Below, piece after piece: positions 8,765-15,888 of a DNA stretch of 16,206 nt (position 1 is the first letter of the stretch; the number at the start of each line of letters is the position of its first letter). The position numbers were made by a program, and so were the translations under genes. The notes beneath the pieces are model-generated. The model did no database searches, was not told where the DNA came from, and worked only from the letters and a program-made list of their open reading frames with translations. Location of the stretch: positions 1 to 16,206 of the forward strand of contig JANMQT010000286.1 in assembly GCA_031370675.1 (NCBI GenBank). The letters run 5' to 3'. Source of the stretch: SZAS-18 sp031370675 (GTDB lineage Bacteria; Verrucomicrobiota; Verrucomicrobiia; Chthoniobacterales; SZAS-18).

Positions 8765-10563
8765 ACCGGCGAGGAACGCCGCCGGCTCAAGGTCAGCTCG
8801 GTGCCGTCGCCGAGACATTTGAATTCCACGTTGTCAAAAACGCGCTTCATCAAGTGGAGCCCCAAGCCACCCGGCCGCACCTCGTCGAGCTCGCGGCTCT
8901 GCAGCTTGTCCATCTGCAGTGGTCCGGCAAAATCGCGCAGCCGAAAGCGCAGCTCCAGCTCGTCCGCCTCAAGATGCAGTTGAATCGGCTTGCCGGTCGC
9001 CCCCTGGTACGCGTGGCGGATGACATTCGTGCAGGCTTCATCGACTCCCAGCACCAGCAGGTCGTGGTCGGCCGCAATCTCTTCGCCGCATTCCTCGAGG
9101 AAGGAGCGCACGAACCGCCGGACCTCGCCGAGTTCCCGTGGATCGCTCGCAAAGGAAAGATGCAACCGCATGAAGCGCGGATCGTTCAAGCCGGCGTCGG
9201 ACACCGGCACCCCGTCGAGCGACGTGTCGCCCGGCAGACTCGGCAAAGGCGCGGGAAATCCAAACGCCAGCAACGTCAGATCGTCATGCGGCGGTCCGTC
9301 GCCGCGATGCATCGCCTCCGTCATCTCGAGCGCCGTCACGATCTCATAAGGGTGCCAGATCTTGCGCCGCAAGGTCGCGATCAGGGCCTCCGACCCCAGC
9401 ATCTCGCCACCCGGCCGGTGACTTTCGCTTAACCCATCGGTGTAGAACGCCAGCCAGCCTCCCGCCTCAAGCTCGAGCGTCGTGGTGGCGAATTTCAACC
9501 CCGACACGATGCCCAGCGGCGCGCACGCGCTGACCGTCGGTTCGAAAGCCTGGCCGTCGGCCCGCACCAGGATCGGCAGGCAATGACCCGCGCACGCGAT
9601 CTCCACGCAGCGCAACGACGGTGTGATGCGTCCCAGCGCGGCGGTGACAAAAAGGCCGCGCACCGTGCGCTCGCAAAGCGCCGTGTTCCAGCGCGCGATT
9701 GCCTCACCGGGGTCCAGGCCCAGTGTCACGATCAATCGCAGCAAACTCAGCGATTGCGCCATCATCAACGCCGCCGGCACGCCCTTGCCTGCCACGTCGC
9801 CGATCACAAAATAGACCTCGTCCGGACCCAGCTCAAAGACGTCGTAGAAATCGCCGCCCACTTCGCGCGCCGGATGGTACGCCGCCGCAAATGCGAGATC
9901 GGACCGATGCGGCAACGTGCGCGGTAGAAAGCTGTTTTGGATTTCCGTGGCGATGCCCAACTCACGCTCGAAGCGCACCTGGCGCTTTTCCTCCTCGAGC
10001 AAGCGCAGCTTCTCGATCGCCGTGGTGGCCAGTTGTGCGTAGGCCTCGAAGGCCTCGCGGTCGCGTTCGTCGAAGGAATCCTTGCCAAGCGCATTGACCA
10101 CCTGTAGCACGCCAATCAACGCGCCCTCGTGGCGCAGCGGCACGCAGAGAATGGATTTCGTCCGGAACCCCGTTTTCAAATCCATCCCGCTGAAGAAACG
10201 CGAATCCTGGTACGCGTCCGGCACCACCAGGCTTTGCGCGTTCTCGAATACCCAGCCCGCAATGCTCCCCTGCCGCGGGACGGTTGGCTTCGACGTGACC
10301 ACGTCGCCCCTCGCGTCGCGCGCAACCACCATCTCCAATTGGTTGGTCGCGGTGTTGAGCAGGATCAAGGAACTGGCCTCGGCCCCGATGACGCGGCGCG
10401 CCACGTCCATGATGGCGGTCAGCAGGCCATTGTAATCCGTGATGCCGTTGATCAGCGTCGCGACTTCGACCAGGCCCTTGTACAGATCCAGCGTGCGCCG
10501 CAGCGCATGGGGACAATCGGCCGACGGCGCGGAGGAAACTTCGGCGGCGGCCCCGGGAGACAT
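8728..10563 (-). CDS. GAF - SpoIIE-type PP2C phosphatase - RsbW-like HATPase fusion protein
   Basis: Signalling protein that probably acts in a partner-switching pathway: the phosphatase would dephosphorylate a STAS anti-anti-sigma protein and the HATPase would phosphorylate it or bind a sigma factor. It has 611 residues from ATG 10563. A GAF sensor spans about 40-190. A helical linker (about 185-215) ends in EIQNSFLPRTLP, typical before RsbU/SpoIIE phosphatases. The PP2C domain (about 225-437) has GGDFYD (D238), VIGDVAGKG (D256), YTDGLSE (D376) and HDDLTLL (D427, D428), so metal ligands are intact. The HATPase (about 465-595) has the N box DEACTNVIRHA (E509, N513), D544 and GGLGLHLMKRV. An upstream TTG at 10641 would add 26 residues that look random. 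No transmembrane segment is seen, so it is likely cytosolic. No STAS or sigma gene is in the window. Confidence 0.9.
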   Translation of the reverse strand: MSPGAAAEVSSAPSADCPHALRRTLDLYKGLVEVATLINGITDYNGLLTAIMDVARRVIGAEASSLILLNTATNQLEMVVARDARGDVVTSKPTVPRQGSIAGWVFENAQSLVVPDAYQDSRFFSGMDLKTGFRTKSILCVPLRHEGALIGVLQVVNALGKDSFDERDREAFEAYAQLATTAIEKLRLLEEEKRQVRFERELGIATEIQNSFLPRTLPHRSDLAFAAAYHPAREVGGDFYDVFELGPDEVYFVIGDVAGKGVPAALMMAQSLSLLRLIVTLGLDPGEAIARWNTALCERTVRGLFVTAALGRITPSLRCVEIACAGHCLPILVRADGQAFEPTVSACAPLGIVSGLKFATTTLELEAGGWLAFYTDGLSESHRPGGEMLGSEALIATLRRKIWHPYEIVTALEMTEAMHRGDGPPHDDLTLLAFGFPAPLPSLPGDTSLDGVPVSDAGLNDPRFMRLHLSFASDPRELGEVRRFVRSFLEECGEEIAADHDLLVLGVDEACTNVIRHAYQGATGKPIQLHLEADELELRFRLRDFAGPLQMDKLQSRELDEVRPGGLGLHLMKRVFDNVEFKCLGDGTELTLSRRRSSPVQQSIAEPSAVE

Positions 10564-10686
10564 CAGGGAAAGGTAGCGCGCCTCGCGCCACCTGACGAGT
10601 CTTGAGTACAAAGGCGGCGGGCGCGCATGCCAGATGCACAATTGCCTCGCGCCTTCGTCTCCCCCTTGGCAGAATCACTCCTGCTT

Positions 10687-11733
10687 ATGAATCTTCCAAG
10701 TTTTCTCATCGTCGGCGGCGTCATCGTCGCCTCGATCCTCCTGCTCATCCTGATCGGTGTCTTCTTCAATTTCATCGGCCTCTGGGTTCGCGCGCGCCTC
10801 GCCAACGCCCCGGTGGGCGTGCTCAACATGCTCGCCATGCGGCTGCGCGGCGTGCCAGTCGGCCTCATCGTGGACAATCGCATCACTGCCATGAAGGCCG
10901 GCATCGCGCTCCCGCCAGATCCACTCGAGGCGCATTACCTCGCCGGCGGCAATGTCGAGCAGACGGTGCTCGCGCTCATCGCCGCATCCAAGGCCGAGAT
11001 TCACCTCGATTTCAACCGCGCCTGCGCCATCGACCTCGCGACCAAGGGCACCGGCAAGACCGTGCTCGAGGCCGTCCGCACCAGCATCAACCCCAAGGTG
11101 ATCGACTGCCCGAATCCCAGCACGGGCAAGACCGTCATCGACGCCGTGGCCAAGGACGGCATTGCAGTGAAGGCCCGCGCTCGAGTAACCGTGCGCTCGA
11201 ACCTCGATCGCTTTGTCGGCGGCGCTACGGAGGAAACGATCATCGCGCGCGTCGGCGAGGGCATCGTCACGAGCATTGGCCTTTCGAACTCCTACAAGGA
11301 CGTGCTCGAAAATCCCGCCGGGATCTCCAAGCACGTCCTGAGCAGCGGGCTAGACAGCGGCACGGCGTTTGAAATTCTCTCGATCGACATCGCCGAGGTG
11401 GACGTCGGCGAAAACATCGGCGCGAAGCTCCAGGCCGAGCAGGCCGAGGCTGACAAGCGCGTGGCTCAGGCCAAGGCGGAGGTGCGCCGCGCCGCCGCCG
11501 TCGCGCTAGAACAGGAGATGAACGCCCGCGTCGCGGAGATGCGCGCGCGCGTCGTCGAGGCCGAGGCGCAGGTCCCGCTCGCCATGGCGCACGCCTTCAT
11601 GAACGGCAACCTCGGCATCATGGATTACATGAAGATGAAAAACATGGAGTCCGACACCCAGATGCGCACCGCCATTGCCGGCACCGGCAATCCCACCACC
11701 GGCCCCGGGTCGCCCAGCGCGCCCGGAAGATAG
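10687..11733 (+). CDS. floA: Flotillin-like protein FloA
   Basis: FloA scaffolds functional membrane microdomains in bacteria and affects membrane fluidity and assembly of membrane complexes. The protein has 348 residues, close to the family length of about 330. A long N-terminal hydrophobic segment (about residues 7-34) anchors it. It continues with MRLRGVPVGLIVDNRITAMK, HYLAGGNVEQ and NPKVIDCP, then the highly conserved GEGIVTSIG, GLDSGTAFEILSIDIAEVD and a coiled-coil region AEADKRVAQAKAEVRRA to GIMDYMKMKN. Compared with Bacillus FloA it carries extra residues in the SPFH domain, with a repeated TGKTV-(L/I)-(E/D)-AV at 122-130 and 146-154. ATG 10687 was chosen because it directly precedes the anchor; an in-frame ATG at 10627 adds 20 unlikely residues. 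No NfeD-type partner is adjacent. It is divergent from the phosphatase gene across a 123-base gap. Confidence 0.95.
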   Translation: MNLPSFLIVGGVIVASILLLILIGVFFNFIGLWVRARLANAPVGVLNMLAMRLRGVPVGLIVDNRITAMKAGIALPPDPLEAHYLAGGNVEQTVLALIAASKAEIHLDFNRACAIDLATKGTGKTVLEAVRTSINPKVIDCPNPSTGKTVIDAVAKDGIAVKARARVTVRSNLDRFVGGATEETIIARVGEGIVTSIGLSNSYKDVLENPAGISKHVLSSGLDSGTAFEILSIDIAEVDVGENIGAKLQAEQAEADKRVAQAKAEVRRAAAVALEQEMNARVAEMRARVVEAEAQVPLAMAHAFMNGNLGIMDYMKMKNMESDTQMRTAIAGTGNPTTGPGSPSAPGR

Positions 11734-11781
11734 GCCGCCTTACCCCGTCACAGCGCGCCCCACCCGGCCGGAACCTCACCG

Positions 11782-12369
11782 ATGGACCCACTCGTCCTCA
11801 CCGCACTGGTCATCGTCTCCGTGATCGTGAAGTGGGTTCTGAAGAAACGGGCGGGAGGCGATGCCGCTGAACCAGACGCGCAGTCCAACCCGCCGCCGGT
11901 CGTGTTCCGTCCGAGAGCGGCGCCGGCGCGGAACCCGGACGAGGAGAAGATGCGGAAGTTTTTTGAAGCGCTGGGGCTTCCCAGCGACTCGCTGCCGCCC
12001 GCACCCGTCACGCCCAAAACGCCGCCACCGGTTCCGAAACACGGTTCGAGTGCACTGCCCCCGCCCATTCAGTCTAAACCAAAATTCAAGCGCGCGCCGG
12101 AGCCGCCGCCCCACGTGCGACCCGACTTCATGCCGGCGGCGGCGGAGTCGATTTCGGTCGGCGCCGGGCCGCTCGCGCCCGCTTCGCCCGTCTCGCCGGC
12201 GGAGATGTATGCTTCGATGTCAATCTCCGCTCCCTCGCTCCGTCCGGAGAGCCGGCGCGATCGCTCTCCGGCGGCGGCGATCGCCCTCGAATTGATCACC
12301 TCACCGGGTTCCGCTCGGCGCGCGATCGTGCTGAACGAATTGTTCAGCAAACCGCTCTCGTTGCGCTGA
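11782..12369 (+). CDS. Proline-rich single-pass membrane protein of unknown function
   Basis: Protein of 195 residues, not matched to a named family. The N-terminus has one hydrophobic helix (about residues 3-20, VLTALVIVSVIVKWVL) followed by a basic KKR, which predicts an N-out, C-in anchor. A short charged helix, NPDEEKMRKFFEALGLP, sits at about 51-68. The middle (about 70-150) is rich in Pro, Ala and Ser and is probably disordered. The final 25 residues are again ordered-looking and end in RRAIVLNELFSKPLSLR. From memory, similar C-terminal tails (I-L-x-E-I-L-x-x-P) occur in short verrucomicrobial membrane proteins; that is not verified here. It starts 48 bp after floA on the same strand and could be co-transcribed with it, but there is no clear ribosome binding site. 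Confidence 0.7.
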   Translation: MDPLVLTALVIVSVIVKWVLKKRAGGDAAEPDAQSNPPPVVFRPRAAPARNPDEEKMRKFFEALGLPSDSLPPAPVTPKTPPPVPKHGSSALPPPIQSKPKFKRAPEPPPHVRPDFMPAAAESISVGAGPLAPASPVSPAEMYASMSISAPSLRPESRRDRSPAAAIALELITSPGSARRAIVLNELFSKPLSLR

Positions 12370-12418
12370 GCCCCACCCCGCCCGTCCGCAGCGCTCGCCC
12401 TGGAGACGCGATTCCCGC

Positions 12419-12447
12419 TTGCGCGTCGCATCGCGCCGAGGAAACAT
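12419..12447 (+). promoter_or_regulatory. Possible promoter of tRNA-Leu
   Basis: TTGCGC (12419-12424) and AAACAT (12442-12447) are separated by 17 bases, and the second box ends 16 bases before the tRNA. Both boxes match the sigma-70 consensus at only about half of their positions, so this is tentative. Confidence 0.25.
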
Positions 12448-12463
12448 TGCCGGGTCACACCAA

Positions 12464-12547
12464 GCCGGCGTGGCGGAATGGCAGACGCGGCGGACTCAAA
12501 ATCCGTTATCCTCTAAAGATGTGTGGGTTCGAGTCCCTCCGCCGGCA
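12464..12547 (+). tRNA. tRNA-Leu (anticodon CAA)
   Basis: The 84-base element has a perfect seven-pair acceptor stem (GCCGGCG with CGCCGGC) and discriminator A at 12547. The D arm starts TGGCGGAATGGCAGACGC, typical of tRNA-Leu. The anticodon stem GCGGA/TCCGT encloses the loop CTCAAAA, which puts CAA at positions 34-36 and reads UUG. A long class II variable arm follows (TATCCTCTAAAGATGT), then the T loop TTCGAGT with one T-T mismatch in its stem. CCA is not encoded. The long variable arm supports Leu. Confidence 0.95.
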
Positions 12548-12609
12548 AGCGCACGGTCGAAAGTCAAAAAGTCGTGCGTCGAGAGCCAGCATGGTCCGAA
12601 GGAAATCGA

Positions 12610-12740
12610 CCGTAGTTTCGTGGTTCCTCTGCCGAATGGTTCTCCATTCCTGCAAATCTGCGAGAATCTGCGTCTCTCCGCGGTTCCTTCAGCCCGTCTG
12701 CTCGTGTTGATTCGCGTTCACTCGTGGTTCCTCGGACCTC
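12610..12740. repeat. Degenerate intergenic repeat region (CGTGGTTCC and CTGCG types)
   Basis: The 265-base gap between the tRNA and the next gene carries two exact copies of TCGTGGTTCCTC (12618-12629 and 12722-12733). Between them lie CAAATCTGCG, GAATCTGCGTCTCTCCG and CGGTTCC (about 12652-12704), and then GATTCGCGTTCACTCGTGG. On the minus strand these read like GAACCACGAGTGAACGCGAAT and GGAACCGCGGAGAGACGCAG, resembling short repeats I remember from intergenic DNA of several environmental bacteria. Open frames through here have no protein-like character. The rest of the gap shows only a T-rich stretch (12746-12785). Confidence 0.55.
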
Positions 12741-12812
12741 GCTTTTCTCCCTTTTTTGCTTTCGAGTTTCGTCTTGAGTTTTTTGAGGCGAACCCTACTC
12801 CGGGTGGTGCCC

Positions 12813-13916
12813 ATGAAGATTACGCGCCTCCTCGCCTATCGCGTCGAACTCCCCCTCCACGAGACGACCTACAAATGGTCGGGCGGAAAATCGGTCACGG
12901 TTTTCGACAGCACTATCGTTCGGGTGGAGACCGACGCCGGCATCGTCGGTCACGGCGAAGTCTGTCCGCTCGGACCGTTTTATCTGCCCGCCTACGCGGA
13001 AGGCGTGCGCGCAGGCTTGCGCGAGCTCGGGCCGCATCTGCTCGGCGAGGACCCGCGCCAACTCAGCCGGTTGAACCGAAAGATGGATGACGCGCTCAAA
13101 GGCCACCCCTACGTGAAGAGCGGGATCGACATCGCCTGCTGGGATATCCTCGGCCAGGCCACGGGCCTGCCGGTGTGCGAGTTGCTCGGCGGGCGCTTCG
13201 GGGACGACGTCACGCTCTACCGCGCCATTTCCCAGGAGTCGCCCGGGGACATGGCCCGCCGTGTCGCGGCATATCGCGCGGAAGGCTACACCCGTTTCCA
13301 GCTCAAGGTCGGCGGCGACCCCGACGTCGACATCGCGCGGATCAAGGCCGTGGCTGTGCAGCTACAGCCGGGTGATCGCCTCGTCGCCGACGCGAACACG
13401 GGCTGGACGCAACATGAGGCCATGCGCGTCGTGCGCGGCGTGCGCGACGTGGACGTCTATATCGAGCAGCCGTGCCTCACCTACGAGGAATGCCTGAGCG
13501 TGCGACGCCACACGGACCATCCGTTCGTGCTCGACGAGAACATTGACAGCCTCGACGTGCTGCTCCGCGCGCGCGCCGATTTGGCGATGGACGTGGTGAA
13601 TTTGAAAATCAGCAAGCTTGGCGGCCTGACCCGGATCCGGCAGGCGCGCGATCTCTGCGTGAGCATGGGTATCGCCATGACTTTGGAAGATTCGTGGGGC
13701 GGCGACATCACGACCGCAGCCATCGCGCATCTTGCACACAGCACCCCGGAGGCATTCCGTTTCACGGCCACGGATTTCAACAGTTACGTCACGGTGTCCA
13801 CGGCCGAGGGCGCGCCGCAGCGCGTGAAGGGTCGCATGGCCGCCTCAACCGCGCCCGGACTCGGGATTACGCCGCGCATGAACATCCTCGGTCCCCCAGT
13901 CGTCGAGATCGCCTGA
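12813..13916 (+). CDS. Enolase-superfamily dehydratase/racemase, cis-3-hydroxy-L-proline dehydratase-like
   Basis: Mandelate racemase/muconate lactonising enzyme family member; the closest type I recognise is cis-3-hydroxy-L-proline dehydratase or the related proline-betaine/hydroxyproline epimerases, which abstract an alpha proton with Mg2+ stabilising the enolate. The protein has 367 residues, normal for the family. An N-terminal capping domain (to about 125) includes a loop WSGGKSVTVFDSTIVRVETDAG. The barrel carries RFQLKVGG (Q163, K165), VADANTGW (D193), YIEQPC (E218), VLDENID (D241) and VVNLKISKLGG (K265). D193, E218 and D241 are the metal ligands, and K165 and K265 the likely acid/base pair on opposite faces. 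The first Lys of the usual KxK is Gln. ATG 12813 starts MKITRLLAYRVELPL, the usual family start. No other hydroxyproline gene is adjacent, so the substrate remains open. Confidence 0.85.
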   Translation: MKITRLLAYRVELPLHETTYKWSGGKSVTVFDSTIVRVETDAGIVGHGEVCPLGPFYLPAYAEGVRAGLRELGPHLLGEDPRQLSRLNRKMDDALKGHPYVKSGIDIACWDILGQATGLPVCELLGGRFGDDVTLYRAISQESPGDMARRVAAYRAEGYTRFQLKVGGDPDVDIARIKAVAVQLQPGDRLVADANTGWTQHEAMRVVRGVRDVDVYIEQPCLTYEECLSVRRHTDHPFVLDENIDSLDVLLRARADLAMDVVNLKISKLGGLTRIRQARDLCVSMGIAMTLEDSWGGDITTAAIAHLAHSTPEAFRFTATDFNSYVTVSTAEGAPQRVKGRMAASTAPGLGITPRMNILGPPVVEIA

Positions 13917-13936
13917 CGGCGGACGAAAAGGAGCAA

Positions 13937-14051
13937 GAACAAGGAGAAAGGAAGAAGATTGTCAAAACTCGGACCTGCGTGACGGTCTCCCACGTTTCAA
14001 CTCACCTTTCTTCCTCGTCGGCCTTCCTCCTTGTTCCCCCCTCCTTGTTCC
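13937..14051. repeat. GAACAAGGAG inverted repeat in the DUF885 leader
   Basis: In the 144-base gap, GAACAAGGAG (13937-13946) sits in a purine run ending GAAAGGAAGAAG (to 13957). Its exact complement CTCCTTGTTC occurs twice, at 14027-14036 and 14041-14050, a 14-base tandem on the other strand. A transcript could form a 10-pair stem, extendable by four pairs across one mismatch. The structure could end transcription of the upstream gene or shape the DUF885 leader; there is no strong T tract. A further direct copy lies past the DUF885 gene at 15836. Confidence 0.6.
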
Positions 14052-14060
14052 ATTTCCTCC

Positions 14061-15821
14061 ATGCGCCACCTCCCCTCGTTCCTTTGCCTCACCGTGACCT
14101 TAGCCCTCACCGCCCCACTGCGCGCGCAGAATGCCGACGCCAAGCTGGCGGCGATGTTCCAGGCGCATCTCGACGCTTCGTTTCAGCTTCAGCCCCTCAA
14201 TGCAACGCTGTCCGGGGATCATCGTTTTGACGATAAGCTGGACGATTTGTCGCCCAAGGCGCGCGCGGCGTGGCTGGCGCTCGATCGCGCGCGGCTGCAA
14301 TCGCTGGCCAAGGAAATTCCCGTGACGGAATTATCTCCCGACGGGCGGGTCGACTACGAGCTTTTCCGCGACGATCTTATCCGCGGCATCTGGCTCACGG
14401 AAAACACCAAGCCGTTCGAGGAAGATCCCAGGGTTTGGGGCAGCTACATCAGTGACAGCGTTTTCTCGCTCCTAACGCAATCCACGCTGCCAAAGGAAAC
14501 GAACATCAAGAACGCCATCGCCCGCCTCGCGCAGATTCCGCGCGTGGTCGCCAGCGCGAAGGAAACGCTCCGTCATCCGCCACGGCCGATCCTGGAAACT
14601 GCCATCAAGCAGAACCGCGGTTCGATTGGGTTCTACGAGAAGGGAATCTTCGAGCTGGTGGGCGACACCCCGCAGCTTCCCGCCTTGCGCCAGGCGGCGG
14701 GTCCGGTGGTGGCGGGGTTGAAGGACTACCAGAAATTCCTCGAGACCGATCTGCTCGCCCGCGCAACCGGCGACTGGCGTTTGGGCAAGGAGCGCTTCGC
14801 CCGCAAGCTTGAATTGGAAATGGCCGCCGGGCTCACCGCCGACCAGGTGCTGGCCGAGGCGGAGGAGGAATTCGGGCGAGTGAACCGCGACATGTACGTG
14901 ATCGCACGACAACTCTGGAGCCGGTATTTTCCGGGCAAGGTGCTGCCGCCGGATGATGACGCCGGCCGGCGTTTCACGATCGCGCAGGTCATCCAAGCCG
15001 TCAGCCAGGAACACGGCGACCCAAGCGCGCTGCTGGCCGACGCGCGCGCCACGGTGGATAAGATCAAGACCTTTATCCGCGAGCGCGACATCCTGCGCCT
15101 GCCGGCACCGGATCGCTGCCAGGTCCTCGAGATGCCCGAATTCAAGCGCGGCAATTCCCTCGCCTATCTCGAGTCGGCCCTGCCGCTCGACCCGGCTGGC
15201 CCGAGCACCTACGCGGTCAGCCCGCCGCCGTCGGATTGGGACGCGGCGCGCGTGCGCAGCTTTCTCGAGGAATACAACCGGCACATGTTGCAGATCCTGA
15301 CCATCCACGAGGCCTACCCGGGACATTACGTCCAGCTCGAGTATTCCAATCGGAGCCCGTCGCTCATCCGGCGCATGCTGGGCTCAGGCGCCTTCATCGA
15401 GGGTTGGGCGGTGTACACCGAACAAATGATGCTCGATCAGGGCTACGGCGACGGCGACCTCGCGCTGCGCTTGAATCAGCTCAAGTTCTATCTCCGCGCC
15501 GTGGCCAACGCGATTCTCGACTACAAGATGCACTGCGCCTCGATGACTGACGAGGAGGCGCTGCGCTTCTTGACCGAGGGCGCCTTTCAATCCGACGGCG
15601 AGGCACGACTGAAGCTCATCCGCGCCAAGCAAAGCTCGGTGCAGCTCAGCACATATTTTGTCGGCCGCATGGCGCATTACCGTCTGCGCCAGCAAATCCA
15701 GCGCGAGCTGGGCGAAAAGTTCGAGCTTGGCCGGTATCATGAGGCCGTGCTGGCCAACGGCTCCGTCCCCATGAAATTTCAACCCGCCCTGGTCCGCGCC
15801 CGCCTTGTCCAGCCGCGGTGA
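14061..15821 (+). CDS. DUF885 family protein, secreted zincin-like peptidase
   Basis: DUF885 proteins are predicted zinc metallohydrolases of the peptidase type, often exported. The protein has 586 residues, the usual length. Residues 1-22 form a signal peptide (MRHLPSFLCLTVTLALTAPLRA) ending before QNADAK, so it is probably periplasmic or secreted. The sequence starts with FQLQPLNATLSGDHRFDDKL, typical of the family. The zinc motif is TIHEAYPGHY (H416, E417, H422), and FIEGWAVYTEQM follows with E447 as the likely third ligand. Near the C-terminus the family features LNQLKFYLRAVANAILDYKMH and YFVGRMAH are intact. ATG 14061 was chosen over an in-frame start at 14031 because it directly begins the signal peptide. 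The leader and trailer carry related GAACAAGGAG repeats. Substrate unknown; peptide hydrolysis is inferred. Confidence 0.9.
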   Translation: MRHLPSFLCLTVTLALTAPLRAQNADAKLAAMFQAHLDASFQLQPLNATLSGDHRFDDKLDDLSPKARAAWLALDRARLQSLAKEIPVTELSPDGRVDYELFRDDLIRGIWLTENTKPFEEDPRVWGSYISDSVFSLLTQSTLPKETNIKNAIARLAQIPRVVASAKETLRHPPRPILETAIKQNRGSIGFYEKGIFELVGDTPQLPALRQAAGPVVAGLKDYQKFLETDLLARATGDWRLGKERFARKLELEMAAGLTADQVLAEAEEEFGRVNRDMYVIARQLWSRYFPGKVLPPDDDAGRRFTIAQVIQAVSQEHGDPSALLADARATVDKIKTFIRERDILRLPAPDRCQVLEMPEFKRGNSLAYLESALPLDPAGPSTYAVSPPPSDWDAARVRSFLEEYNRHMLQILTIHEAYPGHYVQLEYSNRSPSLIRRMLGSGAFIEGWAVYTEQMMLDQGYGDGDLALRLNQLKFYLRAVANAILDYKMHCASMTDEEALRFLTEGAFQSDGEARLKLIRAKQSSVQLSTYFVGRMAHYRLRQQIQRELGEKFELGRYHEAVLANGSVPMKFQPALVRARLVQPR

Positions 15822-15835
15822 AGAAACGGTACAGG

Positions 15836-15856
15836 GAACAAGGAGAAAGTAAGAAG
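15836..15856 (+). repeat. Second direct copy of the GAACAAGGAGAAAG repeat
   Basis: This 21-base purine-rich stretch matches 13937-13957 at 20 of 21 positions (G to T at the fifteenth base). The two copies bracket the DUF885 gene, one before and one just 14 bases after its stop. The preceding ACAGG and the following GGAG are similar in base character but not part of the match. Confidence 0.7.
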
Positions 15857-15863
15857 GGAGCAC

Positions 15864-15888
15864 GCCCGAGCGACTCTATCGCCCGGGT
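15864..15888. terminator. Hairpin after the DUF885 gene
   Basis: GCCCGAGCGA (15864-15873) can pair with TCGCCCGGGT (15879-15888) around a five-base loop, with one A-C mismatch and a terminal G-U pair. It sits 43 bases after the stop codon. No poly-T follows, so a factor-independent terminator is only possible. It may also be part of the repeat mosaic in this gap. Confidence 0.4.

Noticed and set aside
8758..9432. 224-codon open frame antisense to the phosphatase HATPase domain
   Set aside because: Shadow of a well-conserved domain; no recognisable motif.
10564..10641. Upstream TTG extension of the phosphatase
   Set aside because: It adds 26 residues without family character; ATG 10563 directly precedes the usual short N-terminal region.
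12610..12740. CRISPR array
   Set aside because: The repeated units are short, degenerate and irregularly spaced, with no cas gene nearby.
12419..13090. Open frames running through the tRNA and the repeat gap
   Set aside because: They cross the tRNA-Leu and degenerate repeats and continue out of frame into the enolase-family gene.
13694..14230. 178-codon open frame across the gap before DUF885
   Set aside because: It overlaps two real genes in other frames, and its unique part is the GAACAAGGAG repeat region.
14472..15326. 284-codon open frame antisense to the DUF885 gene
   Set aside because: The opposite strand encodes a complete family protein with zinc motif; the antisense product is Arg/Gly-rich shadow sequence typical of high-GC DNA.
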